From a virus, in the IMG/VR virus record IMGVR_UViG_3300046467_001286, positions 1 through 25,392 of that record: 25,392 nucleotides of DNA, one strand, 5' to 3'. The notes under the pieces were generated by a model, which did not search any database, was not told where the DNA came from, and saw only the letters and a list, made by a program, of their open reading frames with translations. Position 1 is the first letter of the stretch. Every line of letters begins with the position of its first letter. Made by a program: the position numbers and the translations under genes. Below are positions 1-8,265 of this stretch, one piece after another.

Positions 1-28
1 ATCTCAATCATCGGGCGGCGATCAGCCA

Positions 29-133
29 AACCCGGTAAAATTCTAAAGCAACGCCGTTTAGGCTGGGCTATAGGCAATATTTTTTGTTTATAGGTGGGCC
101 TATGTAATGGCGCACCGTGAAAACTCTTATTTC
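29..133. repeat. Terminal redundancy, left copy
   Basis: This segment reappears at 25288-25392. Bases 40-133 match exactly, and there is a single mismatch at 39 (A here, C at 25298). The offset of 25,259 implies a circular or concatemeric map of that length. Bases 1-28 resemble the bases before the right copy (both contain ATCGGG about 15-20 bases upstream) but have diverged, with a 2-base length difference. The repeat holds the protease-to-capsid intergenic region. Confidence 0.9.
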
Positions 134-145
134 ATAGGTGATAAA

Positions 146-1459
146 ATGGCAGTTGATAAATTGCAAGAACTACAGGAGCAGCGTAATGGCTTAGCTGCTG
201 AAATTAAAACCCTGGGCGATAGTCAAGATAGCTGGGGAGCCGAAGAACGGGAACGATGGGACGTTGTAAACGCTGAATATGATTCCATTATTGAATCACA
301 AGCAGCAACGCAACAACAGTTAGACGTTTCAGCGCGTTTAGACGCTATCAGCGAAGAACGCCAAAAATCGGACTGGCAAGGAAAACGAAACGACGAACCA
401 CAACCAATTACGGATGATACAAAATCTAAGGCGTTAATTGCATGGTGTCGTTTCCAATCTGGCCAAGATGTAACTGATGATCTATATGCAGCGGCGAAAC
501 GTTGCGGCGTAGATCCACGGAAAGCATTTTTTGAAGCTGAATATCGTCAAGCCGCCACATATAACGCACGTGGTTTTGGTGGCGAATTTCGCGCCCAAAG
601 CACCGTCGATGCGGCTGGTGGATACACAATCCCCGAGGGATTCAGTAACGAACTAGAACGGGCGTTGTTAGCATTTGGCGGGCCTCGTCGAGTTAGTCGA
701 ATTTTACGGACGTCATCGGGTAATGACATTCCCTGGCCAACCGTTAACGACACTAGCAACAAGGGCGCAATCCTAGCGGAAAACACCCAGGTTAGCGAAC
801 AGGATGTAGTATATGGAAGCGTTACATTAAATGCTTTCAAATATTCCAGTAAATTAATTCGCGTTTCGGCTGAGCTGATGCAAGATTCGGCCTTTAACCT
901 AGGTGCTGAAATTGGTTCTATGATTGGTGAAAGACTGGGACGCATTACTGCGGAACACTTCACAACCGGTACAGGATCCAGCCAACCCGAAGGAATCGTA
1001 ACGGGTTCAACCCTGGGCGTAACCGCTGCAAGTGCAACGGCGATAACTATGGATGAGCTAATTGATTTGCTTGCTAGCGTGGATCCTGCTTACCAGGATT
1101 CAAGTAGCGCCGGTTTCATGATGCACAATAGCGTTAAATCTGCTGTTCGCAAATTGAAGGATTCTAATAACCAATATCTATGGCAACCGGGTTTAACTTC
1201 CGATGCTCCTGATATGCTTTTAGGGAAACCGGTTGTAGTTAATCAGGAAATGGCCAGTAGTATCGCCACAGGCGAAAAAACTGTGTTGTTTGGTGATTTC
1301 TCTAAGTTCTTAATTCGTGACGCTGGCGGGGTTAAACTTGCTCGTATGGATGAACGCTATAGAGACTATGACCAAACCGGGTTTGTAGCGTTTAGCCGCC
1401 ATGATAGCGTTTTATTGGATGCGGGAACAAATCCAGTTAAGCACCTTATCCAGGCGTAA
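146..1459 (+). CDS. Major capsid protein, HK97 fold
   Basis: This is the major head subunit, 437 residues from the chosen start. Residues 1 to about 100 are charged and helical, like the delta (scaffolding) domain of HK97-family capsids. A glycine-rich stretch around DAAGGYTIPEG then marks the usual beginning of the mature shell domain. The C-terminal half carries the family pattern of a GT/GSSQPEGI segment, a helix with VDPAY, a LLGKPVV loop and a final FVAFSRHDSVLLDAG strand. I chose ATG 146 because AGGTGAT lies 5-10 bases upstream. An in-frame ATG at 107 would add 13 residues and is less likely. The gene directly follows the protease across the circular junction, as expected for protease-dependent capsid maturation. 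The family call is strong; the cleavage site is inferred. Confidence 0.95.
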   Translation: MAVDKLQELQEQRNGLAAEIKTLGDSQDSWGAEERERWDVVNAEYDSIIESQAATQQQLDVSARLDAISEERQKSDWQGKRNDEPQPITDDTKSKALIAWCRFQSGQDVTDDLYAAAKRCGVDPRKAFFEAEYRQAATYNARGFGGEFRAQSTVDAAGGYTIPEGFSNELERALLAFGGPRRVSRILRTSSGNDIPWPTVNDTSNKGAILAENTQVSEQDVVYGSVTLNAFKYSSKLIRVSAELMQDSAFNLGAEIGSMIGERLGRITAEHFTTGTGSSQPEGIVTGSTLGVTAASATAITMDELIDLLASVDPAYQDSSSAGFMMHNSVKSAVRKLKDSNNQYLWQPGLTSDAPDMLLGKPVVVNQEMASSIATGEKTVLFGDFSKFLIRDAGGVKLARMDERYRDYDQTGFVAFSRHDSVLLDAGTNPVKHLIQA

Positions 1460-1474
1460 CCTAAAGGGGAAATT

Positions 1475-1687
1475 ATGAAAGTTGAATTATTAGTAAGCAG
1501 AGCGGGAACTAGTTTTAGTCAATCAGTAGGTGACATAATCGAGGTTTCCGATGCTGAGGGTAAACGGCTTTTAGATTCCAACCAGGCAAAGGCGGCCGGG
1601 GGTAAATCCCCTGGCCGTTTGCCGGTGGTTGAATCGGCCGCACGTAAAGCACCGAAAAAACGAGCCAAAAAGGTAGTTGATGACTAA
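1475..1687 (+). CDS. Small head-region protein, unknown function
   Basis: This 70-residue protein follows the capsid gene after 15 bases, with a good ribosome site (AAAGGGG) before ATG 1475. The first ~40 residues look like a small beta domain (KVELLVSRAG, GDIIEVSDAEGKRLL). The last ~20 are basic and rich in K, R, A and P (ARKAPKKRAKK), and end in an acidic tip. Short proteins of this kind are common between capsid and connector genes in HK97-type phages, but their role is not established. The basic tail could contact DNA or the capsid interior, which is inference. It overlaps the next gene by 8 bases. Confidence 0.8.
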   Translation: MKVELLVSRAGTSFSQSVGDIIEVSDAEGKRLLDSNQAKAAGGKSPGRLPVVESAARKAPKKRAKKVVDD

Positions 1688-2294
1688 TAACTACGCAATT
1701 AAGACAATCACAGCGGCCACAGATGAGCCGGTAACGAATGCTGAGGTAAAAAGCCACATTGCCATAGATGGTACTGATTTTGATACGCAAATCGGCGATT
1801 ATATCAAAGCGGCTACACTATATATTGAAGCGGAAACGGGCCGCCAGGTATGCACGGCCACTTATGATTTAATCGTTGATAGATTCCCAGCGGGGCGGGC
1901 TGCTATCAACATTCCTAAAGGGCAATTGCAATCGATCACCCATATTAAATATATTGATACGGACGGTGTGCAAACTAGCCTATCTAGTTCTAAATATAAG
2001 GTTTCGGATTCAAGAGAGCCGGGGATTATACAACCGGCGTTTAATGAAGTCTGGCCAGTTAGCCGGCGTGAAATTGATTCCGTTGAAATTAGGTTTATTT
2101 GTGGTTATGGCGATGCATCCGCAACGCCGGAGGGAATCAAACAGGCCGCATTGCTGTTAGTTGGGCATTATTTCGAGCATAGGGAAGCGGTAGCTTTTAA
2201 TAACGTCGCTACAGTGGTTCCCCTGGCATTGCTAAACATCCTAGCGCATTACAAAATAGGAGAGGAGTTCCTATGGTACGATCCGGCGCGCTAA
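1680..2294 (+). CDS. Head-tail connector protein (gp6/gp8-like)
   Basis: This 204-residue protein has the organisation of phage head-tail connectors (HK97 gp6 / phiE125 gp8 type). It opens with a TITAATDEPVTNAEVKSHI segment. A helix containing DTQIGDYIKAATLYIEAETGRQ follows, then the beta-rich middle (LIVDRFP, LQSITHIKYID) and a final helical part with GIKQAALLLVGHYFEHREA, a family hallmark. These proteins form the ring below the portal. I chose ATG 1680 over TTG 1677. The gene overlaps the preceding one by 8 bases and the next by 22, and it sits in the canonical place after the capsid gene. Confidence 0.88.
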   Translation: MTNNYAIKTITAATDEPVTNAEVKSHIAIDGTDFDTQIGDYIKAATLYIEAETGRQVCTATYDLIVDRFPAGRAAINIPKGQLQSITHIKYIDTDGVQTSLSSSKYKVSDSREPGIIQPAFNEVWPVSRREIDSVEIRFICGYGDASATPEGIKQAALLLVGHYFEHREAVAFNNVATVVPLALLNILAHYKIGEEFLWYDPAR

Positions 2295-2602
2295 GACATC
2301 GTATAGAATTGCAAAACAACGCCGGAACCGCGGACAGCGCCGGCCAGATTGCGCAGTCATGGAACACATACACAACGGTTTATGCCGAAGTGATTTACAA
2401 GGGCGGCGCGGAGGTAATCAGGGGCCAGCAAGTAGATGCTAAATACGCGGCTATTATTCGTATTCGTTATATAGAATCGGGAACGTTTCCCGTACCAGAA
2501 CACCGGGTAGATTGGGACGGCGTGATTTTTAACATTGAAACCGTACAACGTCGAGACACCCACAAGCGTGAATTGTGGCTGTATTGCACGGAGGATGTTT
2601 AA
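2273..2602 (+). CDS. Head closure / head-tail adaptor protein
   Basis: This 109-residue protein matches the SPP1 gp16 / HK97 gp7-like head closure family in size and pattern. It has an RHRIELQNNAGTADSAGQ opening, a W..Y.TVYAEV strand, a GGAEVIRGQQVDA segment and an IRYI strand, then a final VDWDGVIFNIETVQRRDTHKRELWLYC beta region. In this family the protein closes the portal channel and gives the tail its docking surface. AGGAGAGG lies upstream of ATG 2273, and the gene overlaps the connector by 22 bases, which suggests translational coupling. Confidence 0.87.
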   Translation: MVRSGALRHRIELQNNAGTADSAGQIAQSWNTYTTVYAEVIYKGGAEVIRGQQVDAKYAAIIRIRYIESGTFPVPEHRVDWDGVIFNIETVQRRDTHKRELWLYCTEDV

Positions 2603-2603
2603 A

Positions 2604-3152
2604 ATGGTTGAAACAGCCGTAAAAATGTCTAAAAAAGATATGCTAACATTACAAAAATCGTTTGATGTTTTAAGTGATAGCCTAAGGCGCAACATACAGC
2701 GAAAAATTTTAACTGCTGTTGCAACTAGTATAAAAAAAGAATACCGAATAAGGACACCGCAATCCAGCAAAACCGGAACTAGTAAGGCCTGGAGCAAAAA
2801 GATAAAGGATATAAGGGAACCAGGGCGAAACAGGCTAAAAAAAGCGGTCGTAAGTAAACCATCGAGTAAATGGAAAAACAAACGCCAGTTAGCGGCGCGG
2901 GGGATTTTGGGAGTAACGGCGGGTTATAACTACTCGCGCGGGGATGCAAAAGCCGCTAACTATGCTCACCTGGTTAATGATGGCCATGTAGCAGTTTATT
3001 GGGGGCGCAAGGGCGGCGGCACGGTTGCGGGGATCCATTGGCAACGGGCGGCACGGCAAGCGGCGGCGGCTAAATCCAGAGCGATTGTAGCAGCAAAGGC
3101 AAAACAAGCAGTTACAGCGGCGGTTATCATGGCAGCGAAAAAGGGTAGATAA
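2604..3152 (+). CDS. HK97 gp10-like tail/neck morphogenesis protein
   Basis: This 182-residue, strongly basic protein starts at ATG 2604, with GGAGG about ten bases upstream and one base after the previous stop codon. It has an N-terminal helix (SKKDMLTLQKSFDVLSDSLRR), a middle part rich in K and S, a GYNYSRGDAKAANYAHLVNDGH motif, and an alanine/lysine helix at the end. The YA.LV..GH element and the position between head closure and tail completion genes are typical of HK97 gp10-like neck proteins. The longer N-terminal and K-rich parts differ from the shortest members, so the exact subfamily is uncertain. Confidence 0.75.
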   Translation: MVETAVKMSKKDMLTLQKSFDVLSDSLRRNIQRKILTAVATSIKKEYRIRTPQSSKTGTSKAWSKKIKDIREPGRNRLKKAVVSKPSSKWKNKRQLAARGILGVTAGYNYSRGDAKAANYAHLVNDGHVAVYWGRKGGGTVAGIHWQRAARQAAAAKSRAIVAAKAKQAVTAAVIMAAKKGR

Positions 3153-3574
3153 TGGCGGGAATCGGAACAGGCCTTAGAACATATTTGTTAACGGTTACAG
3201 CCGTTACGGATATTGTGTCGAGTCGCATCCGGCCGGATGCACTAATACAGAACGAAACGTTCCCGGCGATTGTAATAGATGAAACCAACAGCGACCACGA
3301 ACACATAGTAAGCGGTGGCGGTGGAATTGTAACAAGTCAAATGACAATAGCCTGCTACAGTGAAACCAGGTTAGCCGCTGAAAACCTGGGGGAAAAAGTG
3401 CGGGCGGCGTTGCAAGGATACGAGGGAAGCGCCGGCGGCGAGACAATACAAAGTAGCCAATTGAGCGGGAGGGCGAGCGGTTATCTAGTGCCAGCGGATG
3501 GATCCGACGGCGGTTTATATGTAACTAGTTTAAGTTTTGAAATAGTATTGACTGAATCAATACCAAGTTTTTAA
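3152..3574 (+). CDS. Tail completion protein, DUF3168-like
   Basis: This 140-residue protein has the DUF3168 (tail completion/terminator) pattern. A short N-terminal helix (GLRTYLLTVTAVTDIVSSRI) leads to the family PD.... FPAIVID strand. It continues with ACYSETRLAAENLGEKVRAAL, where the AA..LGE.VRAAL helix is characteristic, and a closing strand VTSLSFEIVLTE. These proteins cap the tail tube at the head-proximal end. The start ATG at 3152 overlaps the previous stop (TAATG), so translation is probably coupled. The next gene is the tube protein, as expected. Confidence 0.82.
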   Translation: MAGIGTGLRTYLLTVTAVTDIVSSRIRPDALIQNETFPAIVIDETNSDHEHIVSGGGGIVTSQMTIACYSETRLAAENLGEKVRAALQGYEGSAGGETIQSSQLSGRASGYLVPADGSDGGLYVTSLSFEIVLTESIPSF

Positions 3575-3586
3575 GGAGTTAAGAAA

Positions 3587-3994
3587 ATGGCACAAACTGG
3601 AAACAGCGCCACGATAGTTTTTGGTACGAGCGGTTTTACCGCTTCTTATAGTCGTATTGGCGGTACTGGTATGGGGCGGGAATCGTTGGATGTTTCGCAT
3701 CTGGGGACATCTGATTACATGACATTCCAACCGGCCGATTTAGTAGATGGCGGGGAATTTAGTTGTGCATTTCAATGGGATCAATCGGCTTCAACATTCC
3801 CACCAATTACCGCAGCAGCGGAAACCGTAACGGTAACCTATCCCATGAAATCCGGTGAAACTACAGCGGCAACGTTGAGTGGTTCCGGGTTCCTAACGGG
3901 TTCCACCGGTCCAGACCTGGTTAACGGTGAAATTATGAGCGGTGAGTATACCGTTAAATGGGGCGGCCAACCAACCTATACAGCAGGTTCATAA
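3587..3994 (+). CDS. Major tail tube protein
   Basis: This 135-residue protein is probably the tail tube subunit. It is rich in T, S and G, almost lacks charged helices, and alternates beta strands (NSATIVFGTSGFTASY, GEFSCAFQWDQ, VTVTYPM, GEIMSGEYTVKWGG). The VSHLGTSDYMTFQPADLVDGGEF element resembles tube proteins of lambda gpV/HK97 type (LD.SHLGT.......P..L.D.G). A strong ribosome site (AAGGAG) precedes ATG 3587, fitting a protein made in many copies. Its position after tail completion and before the chaperone genes supports the call. Confidence 0.85.
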   Translation: MAQTGNSATIVFGTSGFTASYSRIGGTGMGRESLDVSHLGTSDYMTFQPADLVDGGEFSCAFQWDQSASTFPPITAAAETVTVTYPMKSGETTAATLSGSGFLTGSTGPDLVNGEIMSGEYTVKWGGQPTYTAGS

Positions 3995-4266
3995 TGAAAA
4001 TAGTTATTGAGGATCACCCCAACGGGCTAATCAGTGATGTTAAGCTAATCCGCATCGATGGCATAGGCGCCGGCTATTGTGGAGTTTCGGAGGGGTCGCC
4101 GATTTGTTTTACTAGCAGACAACCGCAAGCGGTGCGGGCGCTAGTAAAGGTAGAGGTAGAAAAATTTATTGGTGGCGCCGTTGGTTCAGTTAATGAACCG
4201 CCACCACAACCAGAATTAGAGGAGCTAGAGGAAAATGGCGAAGAAGAAACTAACGAGCAGGGATGA
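3994..4266 (+). CDS. Small acidic tail-region protein, unknown
   Basis: This 90-residue product is not recognised. It begins MKIVIEDHPNGLISDVKLI and contains a small beta region with GIGAGYCGVSEG and two cysteines. It ends in a very acidic tail (PELEELEENGEEETNE). ATG 3994 overlaps the stop of the tube gene (TAATG). The 3' end overlaps the chaperone gene G by 32 bases, and the G start codon lies inside the acidic-tail codons. Its place between tube and chaperone suggests a tail assembly role, which is inferred from position only. Confidence 0.7.
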   Translation: MKIVIEDHPNGLISDVKLIRIDGIGAGYCGVSEGSPICFTSRQPQAVRALVKVEVEKFIGGAVGSVNEPPPQPELEELEENGEEETNEQG

Positions 4267-4627
4267 TTTACTAGCACGTTGTAAGCGGCGGTATAATACC
4301 GTTTCCATTGATGGGATGCAATTCAGGTTGCAATCATTAAGCGAATCGGAAAAGAGCCGTTTTGAAAAAGCGGTAATCAATAAGAAAACCGGCGAGGTAT
4401 ACATGAGCGCACGCCGGCGGCTATTGATTACGATGCTAGTAGATGATGACGGCGAACCGCTTTTAAGTGGTTCCGATATGGATTTATTGGGGGAAATGGA
4501 CGGGGCAATTGTTGGGAAGTTGTTTGATGCAGCTAGTGAACATGCCGGTTTTAGCAGTACCGACGAGGTAGAGGAACTGGAAAAAAACTCAAGCGACATC
4601 CAAGACGCTATTTTAGTTTCAAACTAG
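4235..4627 (+). CDS. Tail assembly chaperone G (unshifted product)
   Basis: This 130-residue product is the short form of the siphovirus tail chaperone pair. Lambda gpG and gpGT bind the tape measure protein and recruit tube subunits. It has a basic N-terminus (AKKKLTSRDDLLARCKRR) and a beta-helix region with YNTVSIDGMQFRLQSLSESEKSRFEKAV. A helical part follows (RRRLLITMLVDDDGEPLLSGSDMDLL), then an acidic end. A slippery heptamer at 4582-4588 lies about 40 bases before the stop, and the -1 frame stays open from there. ATG 4235 has GAGGAGCTAGAGG upstream, within the previous gene's acidic-tail codons. Confidence 0.88.
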   Translation: MAKKKLTSRDDLLARCKRRYNTVSIDGMQFRLQSLSESEKSRFEKAVINKKTGEVYMSARRRLLITMLVDDDGEPLLSGSDMDLLGEMDGAIVGKLFDAASEHAGFSSTDEVEELEKNSSDIQDAILVSN

Positions 4628-4890
4628 CGGCGAAACTGGGCGTTTGGGATGTCCCCTCAATGTTAGACGAGATGCCAACCGAATTACTAGATGAGTGGAT
4701 AGCGTTTTATAGGTTGGAGCCATTTGGGGAAGAGTGGTTACAGACTAGCTATTTATGCAGCATCGTTTTAAATTTGGCTGCAAAAGATAGCGTAGACCTA
4801 GACCATTTTGTACCTGATTTTACCGAGACGAAAAAAACCGTAGTTGATGATGAAGCACAAATGGCCGCTATGTATGGAGTAAAAAATTAA
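4235..4890 (+). CDS. Tail assembly chaperone GT, -1 frameshift fusion
   Basis: This is the predicted longer chaperone of about 218 residues. Residues 1-118 are read in the G frame to codon AAC (4586-4588). After a -1 slip, reading resumes at 4588 and runs open to the TAA at 4888-4890, adding 100 residues. The -1 segment reads through FKLAAKLGVWDVPSMLDEM and PTELLDEWIAFYRLEPFGEE. This resembles the T domain of lambda-type chaperones (F.LA..LG....ML.EM...E...W..F..LEP). The T part has no good independent start near the slip site; the first ATG in frame, 4660, lies inside this conserved part. The tape measure gene starts at the last base of the stop codon. Family knowledge predicts a few percent to tens of percent frameshifting; the actual rate cannot be read from sequence. 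Confidence 0.88.
4582..4588 (+). other. Programmed -1 ribosomal frameshift site A AAA AAC
   Basis: The heptamer AAAAAAC is placed so that AAA (4583-4585) and AAC (4586-4588) are zero-frame codons of the G gene. This is the canonical X XXY YYZ arrangement. The frame entered by a -1 slip carries no stop until 4888. A third upstream A at 4581 extends the run to seven A residues. I did not identify a convincing downstream stimulatory stem by eye. Confidence 0.88.
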
Positions 4891-6320
4891 TGGCCCTATC
4901 CATTGGATCCATTGCGACAACGTTTGTTGCTAAAACTAAACCGTTTGAATCGGGCGTTAAACGTGCCAGCGCTTCAGTTAAAAAAATGGGGAACGATGTA
5001 CGCACGGCCGGCCAACGGGCCGCGGATGGTTTCCGCAAGTTTAGCAATAGCGTTATCGTACAGGCCGCTAAAATAGGCGTCGCTATAGCCGCCATTGGGT
5101 TTGTAAAAATGGGCATTGGTGCAGCGGCCACAATGCAACAGGATCTAATAACGATTAAAACGTTTGTCGGTAGCGCTGAAAAAGCGCGCGATGTAATGGA
5201 ATCGTTGCGGGAGTTTGCCAAGAAAACGCCGTTTCAGTTAACCGACTTGGTAGAGGCTACCAAAAAAATGCTAGCGTTTGGTTTTGCTCAGGACGAAATA
5301 ATACCAAAGATGAAAATATTCGGTAACCTAGCATCTGCGGCAAATGTTCCCGTCGCCGAGTTGGTTCAAATATTTGGCAAGATTAAAAGCCAGGGTAAAT
5401 TAATGGGGGAAACCCTAAACCAATTAGCGGAGCGGGGGATCCCGGTAATATCAGCGCTAGCGGATCATTTTAAAGTACCAGAAGCGGCAATTCGTGAAAT
5501 GGTTACCGCCGGTAAGGTATCATTCGATGACATGATGAGCGCGATGGATAACCTGGCGGGCGCCGGTGGACAGATGGGTAACTTAATGGAGGAGCAGGCC
5601 GAGACACTAGCGGGGCGATGGTCAACGCTAAAGGATAAATTTGAGGATCTTGCATTAACAATCGGTGATTCTTTAATCCCAGCATTGGAGCGGCTGGTGG
5701 ATATGGGTTCTGATGTCGTTGATTGGGTAAAAAATATGGACGCTGAAACCGTGCGCTGGAATCTAACATTGGTTGGGATGGGTGCAACGTTCCTAATGAT
5801 ACTTAAATGGTTCCCCAAAATAATTCGGGGGTTCAAGTTGGTAATCAATACCCTTAAAGGGTTTGCGGCCGCTAGTGCAACGGCTAACGCTTTTGCAATG
5901 AATTTTCCGGGGTTGATAGCGGCCACGGCTGCGGCTAGTGCAGCGGGCGTTTTTATATATAAAACGATGGGAGACATGGAAGCGCAAGCGGAAGAAACGG
6001 CGCGGGCGATGGATGAACTAGTAAATAGTAGCAGGGAATTAGAGCGCGATAAGATAGTCCCCGTAGAGGAGGACAGCATTATACCAATCGAAAAGGCTAT
6101 CGAAAAGGTAAAAGAGTTGAACACCGAGTTGGGTAAAACAAGCAAGCCTATAACAGTTGCGGTTAAGGGAACAGCCGCAGAGTTTTCCGCGAGACAACGA
6201 GCCGCCGGGGCATTAGAAAAATTTCAGAAGGCCCAACTAAAGGCGGCCGAAAATGCACTAAAGCAATTGCAAGCAATCAAAAAGAATACAGAACAACCAC
6301 TAGCGGCGGCGGGGATCTAA
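4890..6320 (+). CDS. Tail tape measure protein
   Basis: This 476-residue protein is the tail length ruler and is ejected ahead of the DNA. The N-terminal part (about 1-40) is basic and helical (FVAKTKPFESGVKRASASVKK). The family tape-measure N-terminal domain follows (MQQDLITIKTFVGSAEKA, LREFAKKTPFQLTDLVEA, GIPVISALADHF). Hydrophobic segments near residues 53-77 (VIVQAAKIGVAIAAIGFV), 295-310 and 335-355 could insert in a membrane. The C-terminal ~100 residues are charged and helical (coiled coil likely). It is short for the family. At about 0.15 nm per residue a tail near 70 nm is inferred. ATG 4890 overlaps the chaperone stop (TTAATGG). Confidence 0.93.
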   Translation: MALSIGSIATTFVAKTKPFESGVKRASASVKKMGNDVRTAGQRAADGFRKFSNSVIVQAAKIGVAIAAIGFVKMGIGAAATMQQDLITIKTFVGSAEKARDVMESLREFAKKTPFQLTDLVEATKKMLAFGFAQDEIIPKMKIFGNLASAANVPVAELVQIFGKIKSQGKLMGETLNQLAERGIPVISALADHFKVPEAAIREMVTAGKVSFDDMMSAMDNLAGAGGQMGNLMEEQAETLAGRWSTLKDKFEDLALTIGDSLIPALERLVDMGSDVVDWVKNMDAETVRWNLTLVGMGATFLMILKWFPKIIRGFKLVINTLKGFAAASATANAFAMNFPGLIAATAAASAAGVFIYKTMGDMEAQAEETARAMDELVNSSRELERDKIVPVEEDSIIPIEKAIEKVKELNTELGKTSKPITVAVKGTAAEFSARQRAAGALEKFQKAQLKAAENALKQLQAIKKNTEQPLAAAGI

Positions 6321-7450
6321 TGGCAATTGTAAGCGTAAATATATTACATGATGGGTGGACAGGCTCGGAAGCGGCCGGCGCAAAGCCAAAGTTTACGGTT
6401 GTTTACCTGGTAGAGGTAGACGACAAAAACGACGGCGCAAAAATTGTGATGGATGCCGACGATGGAACAACTAGAATACCGCGTTTCAATGAAATCTATT
6501 CGGTTGGTAATGAGTCGGATAGTTTTGCAGTAGCTCAAACAAAGTCGCCAACCCCAATTGATGATAAATTTTGGCACGTTACCGTTACGTTTGGGGCGCC
6601 GGGTACTCTAGTGGGCCAGGATTTTAACGCATGGGCACGGGAGGTTGCCGGCGCTCCAATCGATGACGGCGACCCACCGAAACCCACAGAAGATGTATTT
6701 GAATGGCGCGTAAACTGTTCAATTCAAACCGTTAACGCTATACGGGTTGCCGAGCGCGGAGCCTATATCGGGAAAGCGTTTTTACCAATTGGAGGTTCAC
6801 CTTGGGACGCGGGTAACTTTAACGCCAACGGGTTTTCACCAGGTAAACCGCCGGTTTCACTCAATGCAGAGGGAGACGGTCTAGGGCGAATTACAAACGG
6901 CGTACCAATAACCAATTCAGTTTTTACCCCATTTGATCCACCCCCGGAAATTGCTTATAACCAATATCGCATAACTTGCACGATGAATGTAAGAAGCTAT
7001 CCGCAATGGTTGCTGACAAAGGTTAACAGTGTAAACAATGATTTGGTATGGTTTACCGGGCCAGGTTTGCGACTGCGGGCGCAGCCATATACCGCAAGAT
7101 ACATGGGGATAAATGTATCTGAAAGCATTGCAAACGGCCAGGTATTCAGTAGGTTAGAATTGGAATTTTTAATAGATCCAATTTTCGGTTGGCGTCTGGA
7201 TATTTTAGACAGGGGATATTGTATAAAATCTAACAACAAAGAGTTATCAGAGGGCGCGCCCGCTAAAAATAATGTAGTGGATGAGAAGGGGAACCAAATA
7301 TCCGAGCCCATATTATTGGATGGGGCCGGTAATAAACTAGACGTTGAATACTACCAGGCCTGTTATTTAAGATATGCGGTATATCCAGAAATCAATTTCC
7401 GGGCGGGTGCATTAACTAATTTTAGGGCATTACATAAAAGGATTAAATAG
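6320..7450 (+). CDS. Probable distal tail / tail tip protein, family not recognised
   Basis: This 376-residue protein starts at ATG 6320, overlapping the tape measure stop by one base. It looks beta-rich and globular. Visible segments are SVNILHDGWTGSEAAGAKPK and VVYLVEVDD near the start, a FWHVTVTFG strand near 90, FEWRVNCSIQTVNAIRV, and FGWRLDILDRGYCI near 300. There is no signal peptide or membrane segment. Position directly after the tape measure is where siphoviruses encode distal tail, tip and hub proteins, so a baseplate role is likely. No specific family motif is recognised, so the function rests on synteny. It is shorter than most tail hub proteins, and no large central fibre protein follows. 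Confidence 0.75.
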   Translation: MAIVSVNILHDGWTGSEAAGAKPKFTVVYLVEVDDKNDGAKIVMDADDGTTRIPRFNEIYSVGNESDSFAVAQTKSPTPIDDKFWHVTVTFGAPGTLVGQDFNAWAREVAGAPIDDGDPPKPTEDVFEWRVNCSIQTVNAIRVAERGAYIGKAFLPIGGSPWDAGNFNANGFSPGKPPVSLNAEGDGLGRITNGVPITNSVFTPFDPPPEIAYNQYRITCTMNVRSYPQWLLTKVNSVNNDLVWFTGPGLRLRAQPYTARYMGINVSESIANGQVFSRLELEFLIDPIFGWRLDILDRGYCIKSNNKELSEGAPAKNNVVDEKGNQISEPILLDGAGNKLDVEYYQACYLRYAVYPEINFRAGALTNFRALHKRIK

Positions 7451-7452
7451 AC

Positions 7453-8265
7453 ATGGTTGACAAGATTTGGACAGGCGCGGAAAATACCGTATTCGGTAAT
7501 AATGATAACTGGTTGGATGGTGCGCGGCCAGAAAATGGTGACGATTGTTATTGTACAGCAGATTATAACGTTGATATTATGGGCCAAATTTATTTATATG
7601 ATTTGGGATCATTCACTGTTGAAAGCGGTTACACGGGAACGATTGGCACTAAGGCAATATATTTTGCGCCAACATCAATTACGGCATTAGATTTTAAAGG
7701 TTCATCAGAAAGTTACATTAACGTAAATGCATCAGCTATTGATGTGCGCGTTGATGGCACTGCATCGGCAATAACTGGTAAGAGCGGATTGTATTTATTA
7801 GGATCCGCAATAGATGAACTAAACGTAATATCTGGAACGGTTGGAATAGCGGCTAGGGCCGGCGAAACCGCATCAGTAACAACGCTAACCATAAACGGTG
7901 GAACCGTTAACGTAGGTGATGGCGCTACATTAACAAACGCCACTATCTATAGTGGTAATCTGGTTTCCCAGGCAAGTATAACAACCATCAAAAATTATAA
8001 CGGCGGGGTAACTACTGAAGAAGCGGCCGCCATTACAACGCTAAATTTATTTAACGGTACGCATAACCACGACGGAACCGGAACAATCACCACCGCTAAC
8101 ATTGAGGGTGGGACGTTGGATCTATTCAGCAGCGGGTTAGCCAGGACGATAACAACGCTAAATCTAGAGCCGGGCGGCAGTATTGTTTATGATCCGGATC
8201 TAGTAACGATTACAAACTTAAACATAACCGGCGGCCCCATCTCCATAAATACCGATAATGCCTAA
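7453..8265 (+). CDS. Repetitive beta-solenoid-like protein, candidate fibre or receptor-binding protein
   Basis: This 270-residue protein opens with VDKIWTGAENTVFGNNDNWLDG and ARPENGDDCYC. The W.G......NW..G..P..GD pattern is like the capping segment of many beta-helix or passenger-type proteins. The rest is a succession of short turns with T, N, G, I and V: VTTLTINGGTVNVGDGATLT, ITTLNLFNGTHNHDGTGTIT, ANIEGGTLDLF, ITTLNLEPGG and ITNLNITGG. The period is roughly 20-25 residues. This suggests a parallel beta-helix used for receptor binding or as an adhesive fibre. It is probably translated in series with its neighbours, starting 2 bases after the preceding stop and overlapping the next gene by 8. 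Fibre function is inferred from fold and position. Confidence 0.72.
   Translation: MVDKIWTGAENTVFGNNDNWLDGARPENGDDCYCTADYNVDIMGQIYLYDLGSFTVESGYTGTIGTKAIYFAPTSITALDFKGSSESYINVNASAIDVRVDGTASAITGKSGLYLLGSAIDELNVISGTVGIAARAGETASVTTLTINGGTVNVGDGATLTNATIYSGNLVSQASITTIKNYNGGVTTEEAAAITTLNLFNGTHNHDGTGTITTANIEGGTLDLFSSGLARTITTLNLEPGGSIVYDPDLVTITNLNITGGPISINTDNA

Noticed and set aside
547-963. Minus-strand open frame of 138 codons within the capsid gene
   Set aside because: Lies wholly opposite the major capsid protein and shows no family-like pattern.
5465-6145. Long minus-strand open frame (226 codons) opposite the tape measure gene
   Set aside because: It mirrors a confidently assigned tape measure gene, has no ribosome site, and its composition is that of an antisense shadow.
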